Assembly (NCBI RefSeq): GCF_900217795.1
Contig: NZ_OBMQ01000001.1
Span: 124,001-188,000 of the forward strand
Length of the DNA stretch: 64,000 nucleotides
From: Ureibacillus xyleni
GTDB taxonomy: Bacteria; Bacillota; Bacilli; Bacillales_A; Planococcaceae
Reading direction: 5' to 3'
Positions within the stretch are counted from its first letter, which is position 1. Each line of letters starts with the position of its first letter. Of this stretch, positions 17,382-26,273 are shown piece by piece. Made by a program: the position numbers and the translations under genes. Below the pieces are notes generated by a model, which saw only the letters and a list, made by a program, of their open reading frames with translations, did no database searches and was not told the DNA's origin.

Positions 17382-17594
17382 GTGAACGGCTTATCATTTA
17401 AATTAAAACATATTAAAGAGAATGAACCAAAACTGTGGGAAAAACATAAACTGGTTCTTGCCTTTGTGGAAGAATATGATGAAATCCATATTGAAGAATT
17501 GATGAAAATAGTCGGTCATGAACCAGCGATGAAGTTTGCAAGTGATGTTATCAAAAATGAAGGGAGAGAATATATATTTGTGATGGAACATTAA
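17382..17594 (+). CDS. Small hypothetical protein, 70 residues
   Basis: The frame starts at GTG with a GGGGATTTTTA spacer, so the ribosome site is moderate. The product ('NGLSFKLKHIKENEPKLWEK' at the start) is helical and charged, with no known motif. It sits between the candidate initiator and the iterons, a place where copy-number regulators are often found, but nothing in the sequence proves that. A weak terminator (GTCCC/GGGGA plus a T run) follows near 17642-17667. Confidence 0.5.
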   Translation: MNGLSFKLKHIKENEPKLWEKHKLVLAFVEEYDEIHIEELMKIVGHEPAMKFASDVIKNEGREYIFVMEH

Positions 17595-17723
17595 GAGAAG
17601 AAAAAAATAAACTAAAATAATGATGAAAATGAATTAGTTAAGTCCCTGCTATCGTGGGGATTTTTTCATTCCTAAGTATCGTTCCAAAATAGTTGGTGAT
17701 AGATTTAAGTATTATAAAATTTG

Positions 17724-17811
17724 AAACCTCCGAATAGTGTACCCGTTTCTGTATTAAAAACCTCCGAATAGCATACCCATAACTCACTAAAACCTCTGAT
17801 TGACATACCCT
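17724..17811. repeat. Three iteron-like direct repeats (candidate origin)
   Basis: AAACCTCCGAATAGTGTACC, AAACCTCCGAATAGCATACC and AAACCTCTGATTGACATACC start at about 17724, 17758 and 17790. Spacing of 34 and 32 bp is close to three helical turns. AT-rich DNA flanks them. Confidence 0.55.
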
Positions 17812-17829
17812 TATTTTTCATCATGCAAG

Positions 17830-18310
17830 AATCTCTTGGTATTCATAGCCCGAAGTGTAATTTTAAAATAAATTTAGGTGCTCTGAACCCGCATTCTTAC
17901 GTTTACTTTCTCCTCTTATATCTTCATTTCTATTTCTTCAATTAATTCAAAAGATTACTATGAAGAAATAGAAACATGCTTGGAAGGTGCATATGCTTAA
18001 TGCCAAGTAATTGTCCTATTGGCTAAGAATTATTAGGATGCAAAAAGCGAATTAATGGGCTTTTTTTCGCTTAAGCTTGAAGTTCCTAAAGAATGTCTTA
18101 GTTTTTAATAAAAGTAGTAAATACCAAGCATTTTGGATAAATAGGGTTCATTATTTATTTTTATAAAAACAAAAACTGTGTGTCCTTTGGCGGCGCTCCG
18201 CTTGCTCTTTAGCCTAAGTCACATTGCAGTATGTGAAGGGGTGGCTAATCCACTTGTTAATACTTAAAAAAGGGCTACTTCGGTTATCGTTTTAATTAAC
18301 GGAATTAAAA
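17830..18310. other. Intergenic after iterons
   Basis: No gene was recognised. AAAGCGAA/TTTCGCTT near 18046-18073 is a possible terminator-type hairpin. AT-rich stretches could serve as an unwinding region if the iterons mark an origin. Confidence 0.35.
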
Positions 18311-18338
18311 AAATACTACCAACTTCAGCTGGTAGCAT
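18311..18338 (-). terminator. Terminator of CoiA-like gene
   Basis: On the minus strand GCTACCA pairs with TTGGTAGT, followed by ATTTTTTT. Confidence 0.7.
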
Positions 18339-18363
18339 TCATAGGCAATCATGGTTGCAAGCA

Positions 18364-19626
18364 TTAAATTGCATCTAATAAAGAAAAGAGCTCTTCCATT
18401 GTTTGAACATTACTGGACAGATTTTTTATGTATCGATAGTCATGCAACCGCTCATTACGCAATATATATTTGGTCCAGAGTTTTTGTTGCTCGGATTGTT
18501 TCATATTCAATGAGGATTTTAAATCTTTCTTTAAATCGTCATATGTATATTTATTTACTCTAGAAGCCGTTATTTTTTGTTGTAATTCTAATTTTTCCAT
18601 TTCTTCTTTAGCTTTTCTTTTTAATATTTTCTCAAGTGCTTCCTGTTGTAGTTGTTTCTCTAAATTTTGTTTGCGCTGTTGTTTTACAGCTAAAGTTCGA
18701 ACGTCCTCTATAAAATTATTTCTTGCCACTTCTTCTTGAGTTGGATCGCATAGCTGCAACTTATTGTCTTTGATAGTAAAGAAACTTGCTAACGATGCTG
18801 AATAATTTGTTGGCAGTGCAAATGATTGATAAGGGGAGGTTGTTTTATCAACAACAAACCGTTGAACAGAACACATAACACCTTCGTCAGTTTGTTGAAT
18901 ATAATATAGACTCTTCACTGGCTTATTTTTTAACTCAGGAAACATATCGCGACATAGTTTGTAGTCATACAATTTTGTTACTTTGTATGTTGATGATAAT
19001 TGCTGAAATAAGTGCTCCCATTTTTTATCTTGAGAAGTAGGTAAAGCTGTTATTGCTTCTGCTTCCCATAGATACAATGAGTGGGTGCGTTCATCTATTG
19101 AGCGTTCATTGTTTTCATAAAACCAAATATCTGTTATCCCTTGATATGCAAAATAATTTTGGCGTTTTTTAATTTTATTTGCCATTTCACTGTCTTTTGT
19201 ATTTGTAATATTAGAAATAATAGAAATCCCGATTTCTCGGTTTCCTAACGTTACTAATAAGTCAGGATAATAACGCCAATTTTCGTGTCCTTTAGCCTCA
19301 AATCCCCATTGGACATTTAATCCAGGTACTAATTTACTTTGTAATTGAAGCTCGTTAAAAATTATTTCTTTAGAAATGGTATGTATTTTAGTTTCTCTTT
19401 GGATTTGTCGTTCGTATGTATCGGCTGCTTTTGAGAGTTGACATGTTTCTCCATGTAGATGGTAGAAATGTGGTTTTCTACTACCGATTTTAATTCGAAG
19501 ACTTTTGCCACAATAAGGGCAAGAAAAACCGCCTTTTTCTGCAATTTTCATATAGCTTTTCAGTTCAGATAAAGTAAATCCTTGATTAATTAGAAATGGT
19601 TGATGTTGATAAATAGAGTGGTACAT
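18364..19626 (-). CDS. CoiA-like competence/nuclease-family protein
   Basis: The 420-residue protein has the CoiA layout: a zinc-finger-like start 'CPYCGKSLRIKIGSRKPHFYH' (within residues 36-57), a nuclease-like core with 'YYPDLLVTLGNREIGISI' (about 120-137; the Asp and Glu fit a restriction-type D..E-x-x site), and a long charged coiled-coil C-terminus ('QQRKQNLEKQLQQEALEK'). CoiA proteins act in DNA uptake or recombination in Firmicutes; plasmid copies are common and their role is unclear. GGAGG precedes the ATG. It is a single-gene unit with a terminator at 18311. Confidence 0.7.
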   Translation of the reverse strand: MYHSIYQHQPFLINQGFTLSELKSYMKIAEKGGFSCPYCGKSLRIKIGSRKPHFYHLHGETCQLSKAADTYERQIQRETKIHTISKEIIFNELQLQSKLVPGLNVQWGFEAKGHENWRYYPDLLVTLGNREIGISIISNITNTKDSEMANKIKKRQNYFAYQGITDIWFYENNERSIDERTHSLYLWEAEAITALPTSQDKKWEHLFQQLSSTYKVTKLYDYKLCRDMFPELKNKPVKSLYYIQQTDEGVMCSVQRFVVDKTTSPYQSFALPTNYSASLASFFTIKDNKLQLCDPTQEEVARNNFIEDVRTLAVKQQRKQNLEKQLQQEALEKILKRKAKEEMEKLELQQKITASRVNKYTYDDLKKDLKSSLNMKQSEQQKLWTKYILRNERLHDYRYIKNLSSNVQTMEELFSLLDAI

Positions 19627-19782
19627 TTTATTTTCCTCCAGTATCTTTTTAGGTATATAAATAATATGACTACTCCTATATTTTATTAGAAATTGAATTT
19701 GATTTGGGTGTTTTGACGTATTTTTTATTTTTTGGGCTTATTTTTTCCTACTTTTTTGTTTTTTTGAACCATCCTAAAAGCC

Positions 19783-19817
19783 ATTAAAAAAGCAGCACCA
19801 TCATCTAGCGCTGCTTA
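19783..19817 (-). terminator. Terminator of the 19832-20114 gene
   Basis: AAGCAGC pairs with GCTGCTT; a T run follows on the minus strand. Confidence 0.7.
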
Positions 19818-19831
19818 CTTTTCCTTATTCA

Positions 19832-20114
19832 TCAATCTTCTAGCTTTGGCAATAGGTGTTCATTTTCCTTAAAGTGCTTTTCGATTTCATTTATCATTTC
19901 ATCAGGATAATCATCAACAAATTCATAGTCATCCTGATCCTCATCATAAAGTTCCACTTCGTCTTCTAAAACATGGAATTCCGCTTCGTCCTCATCCCAT
20001 TCATCCCTACGTACTTTAATGCAATATTGTGCGCCTTCAAAAACTAGTGTACACGTGTAATCTCCTTCATCATCAATACTAATGCCTAGCTAACCCATCA
20101 ACTATTTTAATCAT
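19832..20114 (-). pseudogene. Frameshifted small acidic protein gene
   Basis: An AGGAGG site and ATG at 20114 open 'MIKIVDGLARH' and stop. One frame over, 'GISIDDEGDYTCTLVFEGAQ' and then a very acidic stretch (about 30 Asp/Glu) run on to the TGA at 19832. The whole span is 283 bp, not a multiple of three, so a one-base change near 20085 seems to separate start from body. The intact product would be about 94 residues. It resembles the other acidic small proteins of the region in composition only. The frameshift could be natural decay or a sequencing error. Confidence 0.5.
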
Positions 20115-20332
20115 GTTAAAATCCTCCTTGTTTGTCGGGTGAAACAAATAAATATAACACTATTTTGCTCATTTTTTTCAAGAAATTTAGAAAAGTTATG
20201 GTCATGGTAATTAAACTTAAAATTTGCCCATTTATTTTTTGATATTTAGTAACATAACTATACATTTTCTAAAGGAATTTAGGAGAAGGTTCGCAATTGT
20301 TAACTGTTGTGAAAATGAAAGGTAGGATATAT

Positions 20333-20803
20333 ATGATGCAAAATAGAGTAACCATAAAGACCATCAAAAATAATAGTTATGTGTATGAGTGGGAATACAT
20401 ACCGAAGGATGAGCGCCTTCATGAAAATAAAAAGTATCAATGGACTTATAAAGGACCAGTGAGCGGGAAAGGCGGCGATTATATAAAAATCTTGACCGCA
20501 CAAGATGAAAAAGAAGCTGCGGAGTATGTATATGGAAAAGCTTATTTGACACTATTAAGAATGAGAATGAAGGAACTGGAAAAAGAAAAGCCATTTTTCG
20601 ATAGATTGAAAGAAATTGATGCGATGAGCAAAGCTGAAAAGAAGTTTGCTCAAAAAGAATTAAGAGATGACATGGAAATCGAAGCGGATAAATTTGTAAA
20701 TGAAGTTTTGATTGCATTTTCTCCAGAGAGTCTTTGGGATTATTTAAGAGATGGTGGCACATTAGAAGAATTAATCAAGAAAATAAAAAGAAGCCAGCGC
20801 TAA
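20333..20803 (+). CDS. Hypothetical protein, paralogue of 25429-25806
   Basis: The chosen start (ATG 20333, 'MMQNRVTIKTIKNNSYVYEW') has AGGTAGG upstream; a TTG at 20297 with AGGAGAAGG is an alternative. The N-terminal 60 residues match the minus-strand protein at 25429: 'YVYEWEY..R..NKKYQWTYKGPVSGK' against 'YLYSWNY..R..KQRYEWKYRGPISSK', then 'YI.(I/K)L'. The rest is a long charged helix. The pattern, a short beta unit with 'Y.W.Y(K/R)GP(V/I)S', recalls DUF6788-like plasmid proteins with a kinked-strand nucleic-acid-binding motif; that is a guess. Its 3' end overlaps the convergent MazF-like gene by 4 bp. Confidence 0.6.
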   Translation: MMQNRVTIKTIKNNSYVYEWEYIPKDERLHENKKYQWTYKGPVSGKGGDYIKILTAQDEKEAAEYVYGKAYLTLLRMRMKELEKEKPFFDRLKEIDAMSKAEKKFAQKELRDDMEIEADKFVNEVLIAFSPESLWDYLRDGGTLEELIKKIKRSQR

Positions 20804-21198
20804 GCTGACTCAGGGGCATTTATTATTCCAAGAGCGATTAATAATGCCTCTTTTAATTTATTATCGGTTTTTTCTGAAATGGTACCAATCCTTCTAATCA
20901 CCATCTCTCTGTCAATAACAGTAAGTTGTTCACACATTATAGTACTTTCTTTTAATAGAGTTCCTTCTTGTAATGATTGGTTGGTAATAGAAATATGAGT
21001 TGGTAGCACCCTATCTAGGGGAAGTTTCTTTGTACTCAATGGTACAACTAAAAGAATTGTAGAATGTCTGTTTGCACGGTTATTACTTACCACTAGCATT
21101 GGACGTGTGCCTGCTTGGATAGAACCGATTTTATTTTCTCCTAAAGAAACTAGGATTATATCTCCTCGTCTAATTATGGCTTTTTTATTATTACTCAT
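20800..21198 (-). CDS. PemK/MazF-family protein
   Basis: The 132-residue protein has the MazF fold markers: 'IIRRGDIILVSLGENKIGSI' (residues 8-27), 'GTRPMLVVSNN' (about 30-40), 'TILLVVPLSTKKLPL' and 'LKESTIMCEQLTVIDREM'. MazF toxins are ribosome-independent mRNA endoribonucleases. No antitoxin of the usual small RHH or AbrB type lies immediately upstream; the next gene (21264) is a 124-residue unknown on the same strand. So this is an orphan toxin-like protein, or uses a non-standard partner. The ribosome site is AGGAG. It is convergent with and overlaps 20333-20803 by 4 bp, which could cause antisense interference. Confidence 0.8.
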   Translation of the reverse strand: MSNNKKAIIRRGDIILVSLGENKIGSIQAGTRPMLVVSNNRANRHSTILLVVPLSTKKLPLDRVLPTHISITNQSLQEGTLLKESTIMCEQLTVIDREMVIRRIGTISEKTDNKLKEALLIALGIINAPESA

Positions 21199-21263
21199 TT
21201 TGATTTCTCCTTTTATGTATTTTTAAATTTATAACACAAATTTAAAAATAGTGGAGAAATTGT

Positions 21264-21638
21264 TTAATTTGTTAATGCTGCAAATTCCTCTCGTTCTTGT
21301 CTGTACGTTTTCTCAGTGTAATGACGATGTTCATAGATAATTATCCCTGCTTGCCAAATAAAATGCTCCCGACAATATCCATCGTATTCTTTTAGTAGTA
21401 ATGACATTTCAAGTGTTGGGAATATTTCGCTCAAGAATTCAAAAAAAGCTAAACAGTTATACTCTTGTATCGTAATATGAGCAATCAGTTCTTTTGGTGA
21501 TGAGGAAATATAATGAAATCGTTGAATAATAGGCTGTTTTTTTGAATTTATCAAGGAAGCTTCATATTCTTTTAAGATTGTTTTTAAAAACCTCATAAAT
21601 TCATCGTTTCCACTTACTCGTAATACGCCGTAATACAT
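21264..21638 (-). CDS. Hypothetical protein, 124 residues
   Basis: Not recognised. It starts 'MYYGVLRVSGNDEFMRFL' with GGAGGTGC upstream and ends 65 bp before the MazF-like start on the same strand. It is mixed alpha/beta, with an aromatic C-terminal segment ('FIWQAGIIIYEHRHYTEKTY'). Its position makes it the only candidate partner of the MazF-like protein if the pair is co-transcribed, but no antitoxin signature is visible. Confidence 0.6.
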   Translation of the reverse strand: MYYGVLRVSGNDEFMRFLKTILKEYEASLINSKKQPIIQRFHYISSSPKELIAHITIQEYNCLAFFEFLSEIFPTLEMSLLLKEYDGYCREHFIWQAGIIIYEHRHYTEKTYRQEREEFAALTN

Positions 21639-21894
21639 AATAATCTAGCACCTCCATTTGGTTGTTGCTTAGAATAAGCGATTTAGTTGAATTTATCAAG
21701 AAGATGCGAATGTGGGACGGAGTGGCACTTGGTATGTACTGAGTATATACAGAGTAAAGAATTAAATCGAAAAAGGATTATTAAAAAAAGCAAACAAATG
21801 TATACAAAGATGCAAACCTTTGTTTGCAAAACTGAAAATGTGGTGAAGCACCTGATAGGGAAATTGGTAGGCAATATCTCTAAAGAAAAAATGA

Positions 21895-22127
21895 CGTTAA
21901 CAAAGTCCGTTGGGAGTCCCGTCTGCCCCGGTTCCGATTAACCATCGGAATTTCTCCCGTTAGATGGGCATTATTTTATCCCAGATTATGTACCGTCCCA
22001 GTAGCTTAGGCTAGGCAATATACAAGATGGATTCAGTGGTGAATGTTTCGTAAAGCTGGACCTGGGGAAATTGACGTTATCGTCACTATCTTGTAAATGC
22101 GCTATACTCCAAACGCGCTTTTTTGTC
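21895..22127 (+). ncRNA. Candidate structured noncoding RNA with terminator
   Basis: A GC-richer island in AT-rich, gene-free DNA. It contains the perfect hairpin TTCCGAT/ATCGGAA (near 21942-21960), CCCG..GGGC and TCCC..GGGA segments, and ends with GCGC/GCGC followed by TTTTTTG at about 22098-22125. Base composition and the end structure suggest a discrete RNA. One possibility is a plasmid-borne RNA such as the Rfam 'Bacillus-plasmid' motif, which I cannot verify. No coding frame here is convincing. Confidence 0.4.
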
Positions 22128-22129
22128 CT

Positions 22130-22638
22130 TTTTGCAAAGGGCAAAACTGTCTACCTCCTAAAACATGTGGAATTAAAGAAATTAAATAATAAAGGCATTT
22201 TCATATTAGATAGACTCATTAGAAATTCTATAAAATATGAATTTATTAAACAATCAGCTTAGTTGTTGAAGATTTAGAATTCAGCAGAAGTAAAATCCCA
22301 ACCTTTCTATGTTTTAAACTTCTGAATAAATAAGATTAGTCGGATTACAGATGGAAAATAGGTAATATAAATAAAATTAATTTCAACAAACGTATGTTCA
22401 TTTAGTGGAAAGAGTCCAAAGGTAAATGTTCAAGATTATGAGATAGTTATAATGTAAGTTAAGCATGAAATTCAAATGTTCCTTAAAGTTGGGTATTTGC
22501 ATAATAATATTGGATGTATACGAATAAATTCTCCTTTTAAAAATAACCACTGTAATAAATTTAATTTGACGGAACTTCTTGTAGGTCTTTAATATCGATT
22601 TAGATTATTCAATAATTCTATTGTAAGGAAGTGAAAGT
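22130..22638. other. Intergenic, no gene recognised
   Basis: AT-rich, about 500 bp between the candidate RNA and the small gene at 22639. Only short frames without ribosome sites occur. Confidence 0.4.
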
Positions 22639-22857
22639 ATGGGAGAGCTATATGTCATTGAAGACTATCTGTTTAACAAACTGGAACAACTGAAAAAAGA
22701 AGAACAGTTGCTGTATAGCTTTATAGAAAAAGGAAATGACGAACTGATTGGAGAGCTACTTAGTGTAGTTGAAGAAATTGTGAGCATAAGTTGTCAATTG
22801 GATCATATAGGAACCGAAAGTAATACAATAGGTGTTCGGGGAGAAATGAGTAGATAA
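22639..22857 (+). CDS. Small coiled-coil-like protein, 72 residues
   Basis: The ATG has a GGAAGTG ribosome site. The product is helical and acidic ('YLFNKLEQLKKEEQLLYSF', 'ELIGELLSVVEEIVSISCQL'), consistent with a short coiled coil. No family was recognised. It is convergent with the partition operon. Confidence 0.5.
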   Translation: MGELYVIEDYLFNKLEQLKKEEQLLYSFIEKGNDELIGELLSVVEEIVSISCQLDHIGTESNTIGVRGEMSR

Positions 22858-22957
22858 ACTAACATGATTCTAAGAAATTGATACATGGGTGAAACTTTAG
22901 AGAGTTAACCATTATAAAATTTGGTTTGATGAGTTGAAAAAATCAAAAAGTGAACAA

Positions 22958-22981
22958 AGAAAAAGCTGCACATGGCAGCTG
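22958..22981 (-). terminator. Terminator of ParR/ParM operon
   Basis: CAGCTGC pairs with GCAGCT around CAT/ATG bases; TTTTTC follows on the minus strand. Confidence 0.75.
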
Positions 22982-22990
22982 ATAGTAATT

Positions 22991-23395
22991 TTATTTAAGC
23001 ATCTGAGAAAATATAAAATTCTTGCTCACCGAACTAACGGCTTTAGCATTATCAGTAGTATTGATGCGTTCTATGTGTTGCTCACTTAGAGCAGTATAGG
23101 GAATATCAACATTTTTATTAAAGGCTTGCACGATAAATTTTATAAGTATTTCAATATTCTGAGGATGATTGAGCCAATCACATTCATCTTGTGTAAGTGT
23201 TGATGGTATAGGTAATGTAATTACCTTACGCTCCCTTTGTGTTAATCCATCTTCAAGACTTTTAAGGAGGTTTGCAGCAAGTACAGATGAGAAATTTCTA
23301 CCTTGCTCTTGCTTTAATGTATTTAGATAATTAAGTAGCTTTTCATCCGTATGTTTAGGAATACGGAATGAAACTGTGCTTCCTTTTTTAAGCAT
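22991..23395 (-). CDS. ParR-like DNA-binding partner of ParM
   Basis: The 134-residue protein starts 'MLKKGSTVSFRIPKHTDEKL', a beta strand plus helix typical of ribbon-helix-helix proteins ('VSFRIPKHTDEKLLNYLNTL'). A helical C-terminus follows. It lies 19 bp downstream of the actin-like gene on the same strand with GGAGG, the standard parM-parR order. ParR proteins bind a parC centromere and cap growing ParM filaments through their C-terminus. Its identity rests mainly on this position and the RHH-like start; primary sequence in the family is poorly conserved. Confidence 0.7.
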   Translation of the reverse strand: MLKKGSTVSFRIPKHTDEKLLNYLNTLKQEQGRNFSSVLAANLLKSLEDGLTQRERKVITLPIPSTLTQDECDWLNHPQNIEILIKFIVQAFNKNVDIPYTALSEQHIERINTTDNAKAVSSVSKNFIFSQMLK

Positions 23396-23414
23396 TACAA
23401 TGTTGCCTCCTCAT

Positions 23415-24515
23415 TTAATGTTGGTTACTAAGCGCAACATCTAAAATTTTATCGTAGGAATATACATTTGACCAAATGCTATTATGAGTGTCAAGAAACT
23501 TTAATGGCATTTCTTTTCGTTCAGATTGAAGAACTTTTTCTATGTATTCCCTCAAAATAGAGGCACCACCACCTACTAAGTAAGCTGACTGCACTGTTGG
23601 ATATTCTAACCATTTTTCTTCAACCCATTGTACTTGCTTTTTGGCAAGCTTCAACAATTCAGTTTCAATAACTGGTTGGATACAAATCTTGTTGCCCATT
23701 TTGTAAATATAGTGACGGTCGCTTTTATCAGGGTGTGTAATTACTTTAATCAAATCTCTGCGGTTCTTGAATTTATATTGATATTGTCTTTCTACTTCCT
23801 TCATAATTTTGTCCAAGTATACAGAGACACCTTCCAAATAACTCTCAGATAATCCATTTTTAATGACTGATTTTTCGATAATGGCAGCATCACTTGTTAA
23901 ACCGCCAATATCATAAATTAGAATAGGATTTTCGCCAGTTTCATTCTGATGTTCGTTTAAGAATATAAAGGATGAAATACCTTCAACATTTACGAATACT
24001 TTTGAAAAGTGAATACGGACTTTTTTTCCTGAAAGTAAAGGTGTTTGAAGAAATTCGACCTCATGAATACAACTTTCCAATTTTTGCTTAAATAATAAAC
24101 GGTCTTGTTGAGTGCCTTCTCCAATAGGTAAACCAGTTGAAAGTGCATAATGTGCTTGATAACACCCATTAATTTCACTAAAAGCATTACTCGTAACTGC
24201 ATCTACGGCTAATGTGGTTAAAAGAAGAATTAGAGATTGGTCATTATCACTTTTTATGGAATTTGCTCGAAGCTCACTTGGAGTATCACTAGAACGAGCC
24301 AACTCTCCAATTGTATAAATACCTTTTCCCTGTTTTAGACAATTAGAAGAAATGCATACATGAAGCCCATCTAAGACATCCCTCTCTATTTCTGTCACGA
24401 TACGTTCTTGTGCGGCAGGTGAGATTATATTCGGAATGGTCATTTGTGTTTTGCTTGGACCAAGTATTGCTTTTACACTGTCATTTCCTACATCTATTGC
24501 TGCTGTTCTCATCAA
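23415..24515 (-). CDS. parM: ParM/StbA-like actin-type plasmid segregation ATPase
   Basis: The 366-residue protein shows the actin/Hsp70 fold motifs: 'AAIDVGNDSVKAILG' (phosphate 1, residues 5-19), 'LIYDIGGLTSDAAII' (phosphate 2, about 207-221) and 'AYLVGGGASILREYI' (adenosine, about 320-334). Family members polymerise with ATP and push plasmid copies apart. 'YALSTGLPIGEGTQQDR' is typical of the ParM/Alp branch rather than MreB. The ParR-like gene follows directly. Upstream sequence at 24530-24560 has three TTTGC-type words about 10-12 bp apart that could belong to a centromere. This is the best evidence for plasmid maintenance in the window. Confidence 0.85.
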   Translation of the reverse strand: MMRTAAIDVGNDSVKAILGPSKTQMTIPNIISPAAQERIVTEIERDVLDGLHVCISSNCLKQGKGIYTIGELARSSDTPSELRANSIKSDNDQSLILLLTTLAVDAVTSNAFSEINGCYQAHYALSTGLPIGEGTQQDRLLFKQKLESCIHEVEFLQTPLLSGKKVRIHFSKVFVNVEGISSFIFLNEHQNETGENPILIYDIGGLTSDAAIIEKSVIKNGLSESYLEGVSVYLDKIMKEVERQYQYKFKNRRDLIKVITHPDKSDRHYIYKMGNKICIQPVIETELLKLAKKQVQWVEEKWLEYPTVQSAYLVGGGASILREYIEKVLQSERKEMPLKFLDTHNSIWSNVYSYDKILDVALSNQH

Positions 24516-24860
24516 TTTAATATTCCCCTTTCAGAAGTTTGCGATTGTAAACGTTTTGCAGACTTTTGCCTACATCTGATATTTCAAGAGGAAAAAGAAA
24601 ATTCCTTATTATTTATCAAAAAATATACGGCTAGTTTGTATGTGGCTGATTATCCTATTTGGATCATTTCAACAGATAAAGGGCACAGCACTCTAAAAGA
24701 ATGTTTAACGTTTCAAAAAAATCGTAAAATCCACCATTTTCATTTTGATTTTTTGTATGATGAAACGACCCAATAATGAGCCTGATTAAAATGGAAAATT
24801 GAGAGTTAATAAATTAGAACTCGCTTATATTGGAAAACTAAATGAAAAGGTGAAATTTAC
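24516..24860. promoter_or_regulatory. Region upstream of parM, possible centromere
   Basis: Three TTTGC words at about 24538, 24553 and 24564 lie just upstream of parM. A plus-strand frame (24444-24776) runs across the parM start and has no ribosome site, so it is not called. Confidence 0.35.
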
Positions 24861-25379
24861 ATGTTTTTTGATAATATTGAAATTAAACAGAAATGGTTTG
24901 TTGGTCAACGTTTAGAGAGCAAGGTGTATGCAGGAGTTAACAGCTACATTGGTAGTTTTGTTACAGAAAGAATTTTGCAAGATGGTTTTGATAGCTTGGG
25001 AGATATCCCAGAAGAATTGCTACAAAATTCTATTTTGTTTCAAGGATATACACTGGAGTTAGATAATCAGCCGATATTCATAACGAAAACGACAGACATT
25101 CATCCAGTAAAGCCGATAAAGAACCATTGCTTTTTAACCAAACGGGATGCACAGAGATTTATTGAGAAATTGAAAGTAGAAATTGCGGATTATTATTGGG
25201 GTGATGAGGAAGAAGTATTAAATCTTCTTGAATTAGGTTTTGACGTGGATGAAGATTTTTCAGAGATATCAATGAGTTTAGATAGAAGATGGAATAGCTT
25301 TTTAGAAATGTGGCATTACCGAAATTTTGATGGATTAGGTTTTACTATTTTCTATGATGATGAAATGCATGAGTTTTAG
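24861..25379 (+). CDS. Hypothetical protein, 172 residues
   Basis: Not recognised. The ATG has an AAAAGGTGAAA ribosome site. The product is acidic and aromatic ('FFDNIEIKQKWFVGQRLESK', 'FLTKRDAQRFIEKLKVEIADYYW', 'MWHYRNFDGLGFTIFYDDE'), soluble and without metal or nucleotide motifs. It stands alone, with a strong bidirectional terminator 4 bp after its stop. Confidence 0.65.
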   Translation: MFFDNIEIKQKWFVGQRLESKVYAGVNSYIGSFVTERILQDGFDSLGDIPEELLQNSILFQGYTLELDNQPIFITKTTDIHPVKPIKNHCFLTKRDAQRFIEKLKVEIADYYWGDEEEVLNLLELGFDVDEDFSEISMSLDRRWNSFLEMWHYRNFDGLGFTIFYDDEMHEF

Positions 25380-25382
25380 TAG

Positions 25383-25411
25383 AAAAAGCTTGGAATAACC
25401 AAGCTTTTTTG
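25383..25411. terminator. Bidirectional terminator
   Basis: AAAAAGCTTGG pairs perfectly with CCAAGCTTTTTT. It serves the convergent genes at 24861 and 25429. Confidence 0.85.
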
Positions 25412-25428
25412 CATGTTTTCAACTGTTT

Positions 25429-25806
25429 TTATATAACTGATTTCATTTCCTTTTCTAGTTCCTTTAAGAGTTTATTTCTTCGGTGACGATTAGCAATTTT
25501 CATTATTTCATTAAATCTGGAATTGTACGGTTCCTCTTTTTTCAGTTTTGATAGTTCTTCTTGTTGTTTTTCATATTCCTCCTGTTTTAATCTTATCTCC
25601 AATTCGATTAAACGCTGGCTCTCAATTGGTAATTTTGAGATGTAGTTCTGCGTTTTTTTGCTACTGATTGGACCACGATATTTCCATTCATAACGCTGCT
25701 TTTTCCTAGCAGTTCTTAAGTGTTTTCTACGATAATTCCAACTATAAAGATAAAGATTGCCATTAATATTTTTAATGCACACATTGGTATGTTTCGAACT
25801 CACCAT
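25429..25806 (-). CDS. Hypothetical basic protein, paralogue of 20333-20803
   Basis: The start is ATG 25806 ('MVSSKHTNVCIKN') with AAGGAGTG upstream. The product is about 125 residues and strongly basic. Its first 60 residues match the protein at 20333 ('Y.YSWNYRRKHLR', 'YEWKYRGPIS'), and a charged helix follows ('IRLKQEEYEKQQEELSKLKK'). Two diverged copies within 6 kb suggest an old duplication in the plasmid backbone. A nucleic-acid-binding role is likely from charge but unproven. Confidence 0.6.
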   Translation of the reverse strand: MVSSKHTNVCIKNINGNLYLYSWNYRRKHLRTARKKQRYEWKYRGPISSKKTQNYISKLPIESQRLIELEIRLKQEEYEKQQEELSKLKKEEPYNSRFNEIMKIANRHRRNKLLKELEKEMKSVI

Positions 25807-25811
25807 TTTCA

Positions 25812-26273
25812 CTCCTTATGGATTTTAAATATTGTAAATCAATTATTAAAAAAGGGTGAAAATAAGTTGGGAAATTCCATTGAATTGTAAAAGTGAATTT
25901 AGGAGCATTTATTTTAGGTAATAACATTTTTTATTAATTTATAGGGAGAAAAGTGTCAATTAGCTATATTTTTTGTTTGTTTTCATAGTTGAATTGTTCG
26001 TTTTCAATAATTAATTCTAAAATTTTATTATTGGTGAAGGTTAAAGTAGAAGTCTGTAATAACAGTTATAAGGATTGGTAAGTGAGAAATTTATTTTTAT
26101 TTTTGAAAGGGAATTATCAGTTGAAGCTACTGTAACCGCGCCTTTTTATTTTTTAAAATTTTTTTCGTGTAATAGTTGACGATTGAAAACAACTTTTGAC
26201 GTTGTAAACGAAGATTCCATAAACTTGATTTAGTAATCCATTTTTATTATTTCATTTTTAGGAGGTCTTTTTT
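25812..26273. other. Intergenic, AT-rich
   Basis: About 460 bp without a supported gene. A TTGAC..TTTTGACGTTGTAAACG stretch near 26176-26208 could hold promoter elements for the GIY-YIG gene. Confidence 0.35.

Noticed and set aside
24444-24776. Plus-strand frame of 110 codons across the parM start
   Set aside because: No ribosome site; its first part is antisense to parM and is cysteine-rich shadow sequence. The second half is unresolved but unsupported.
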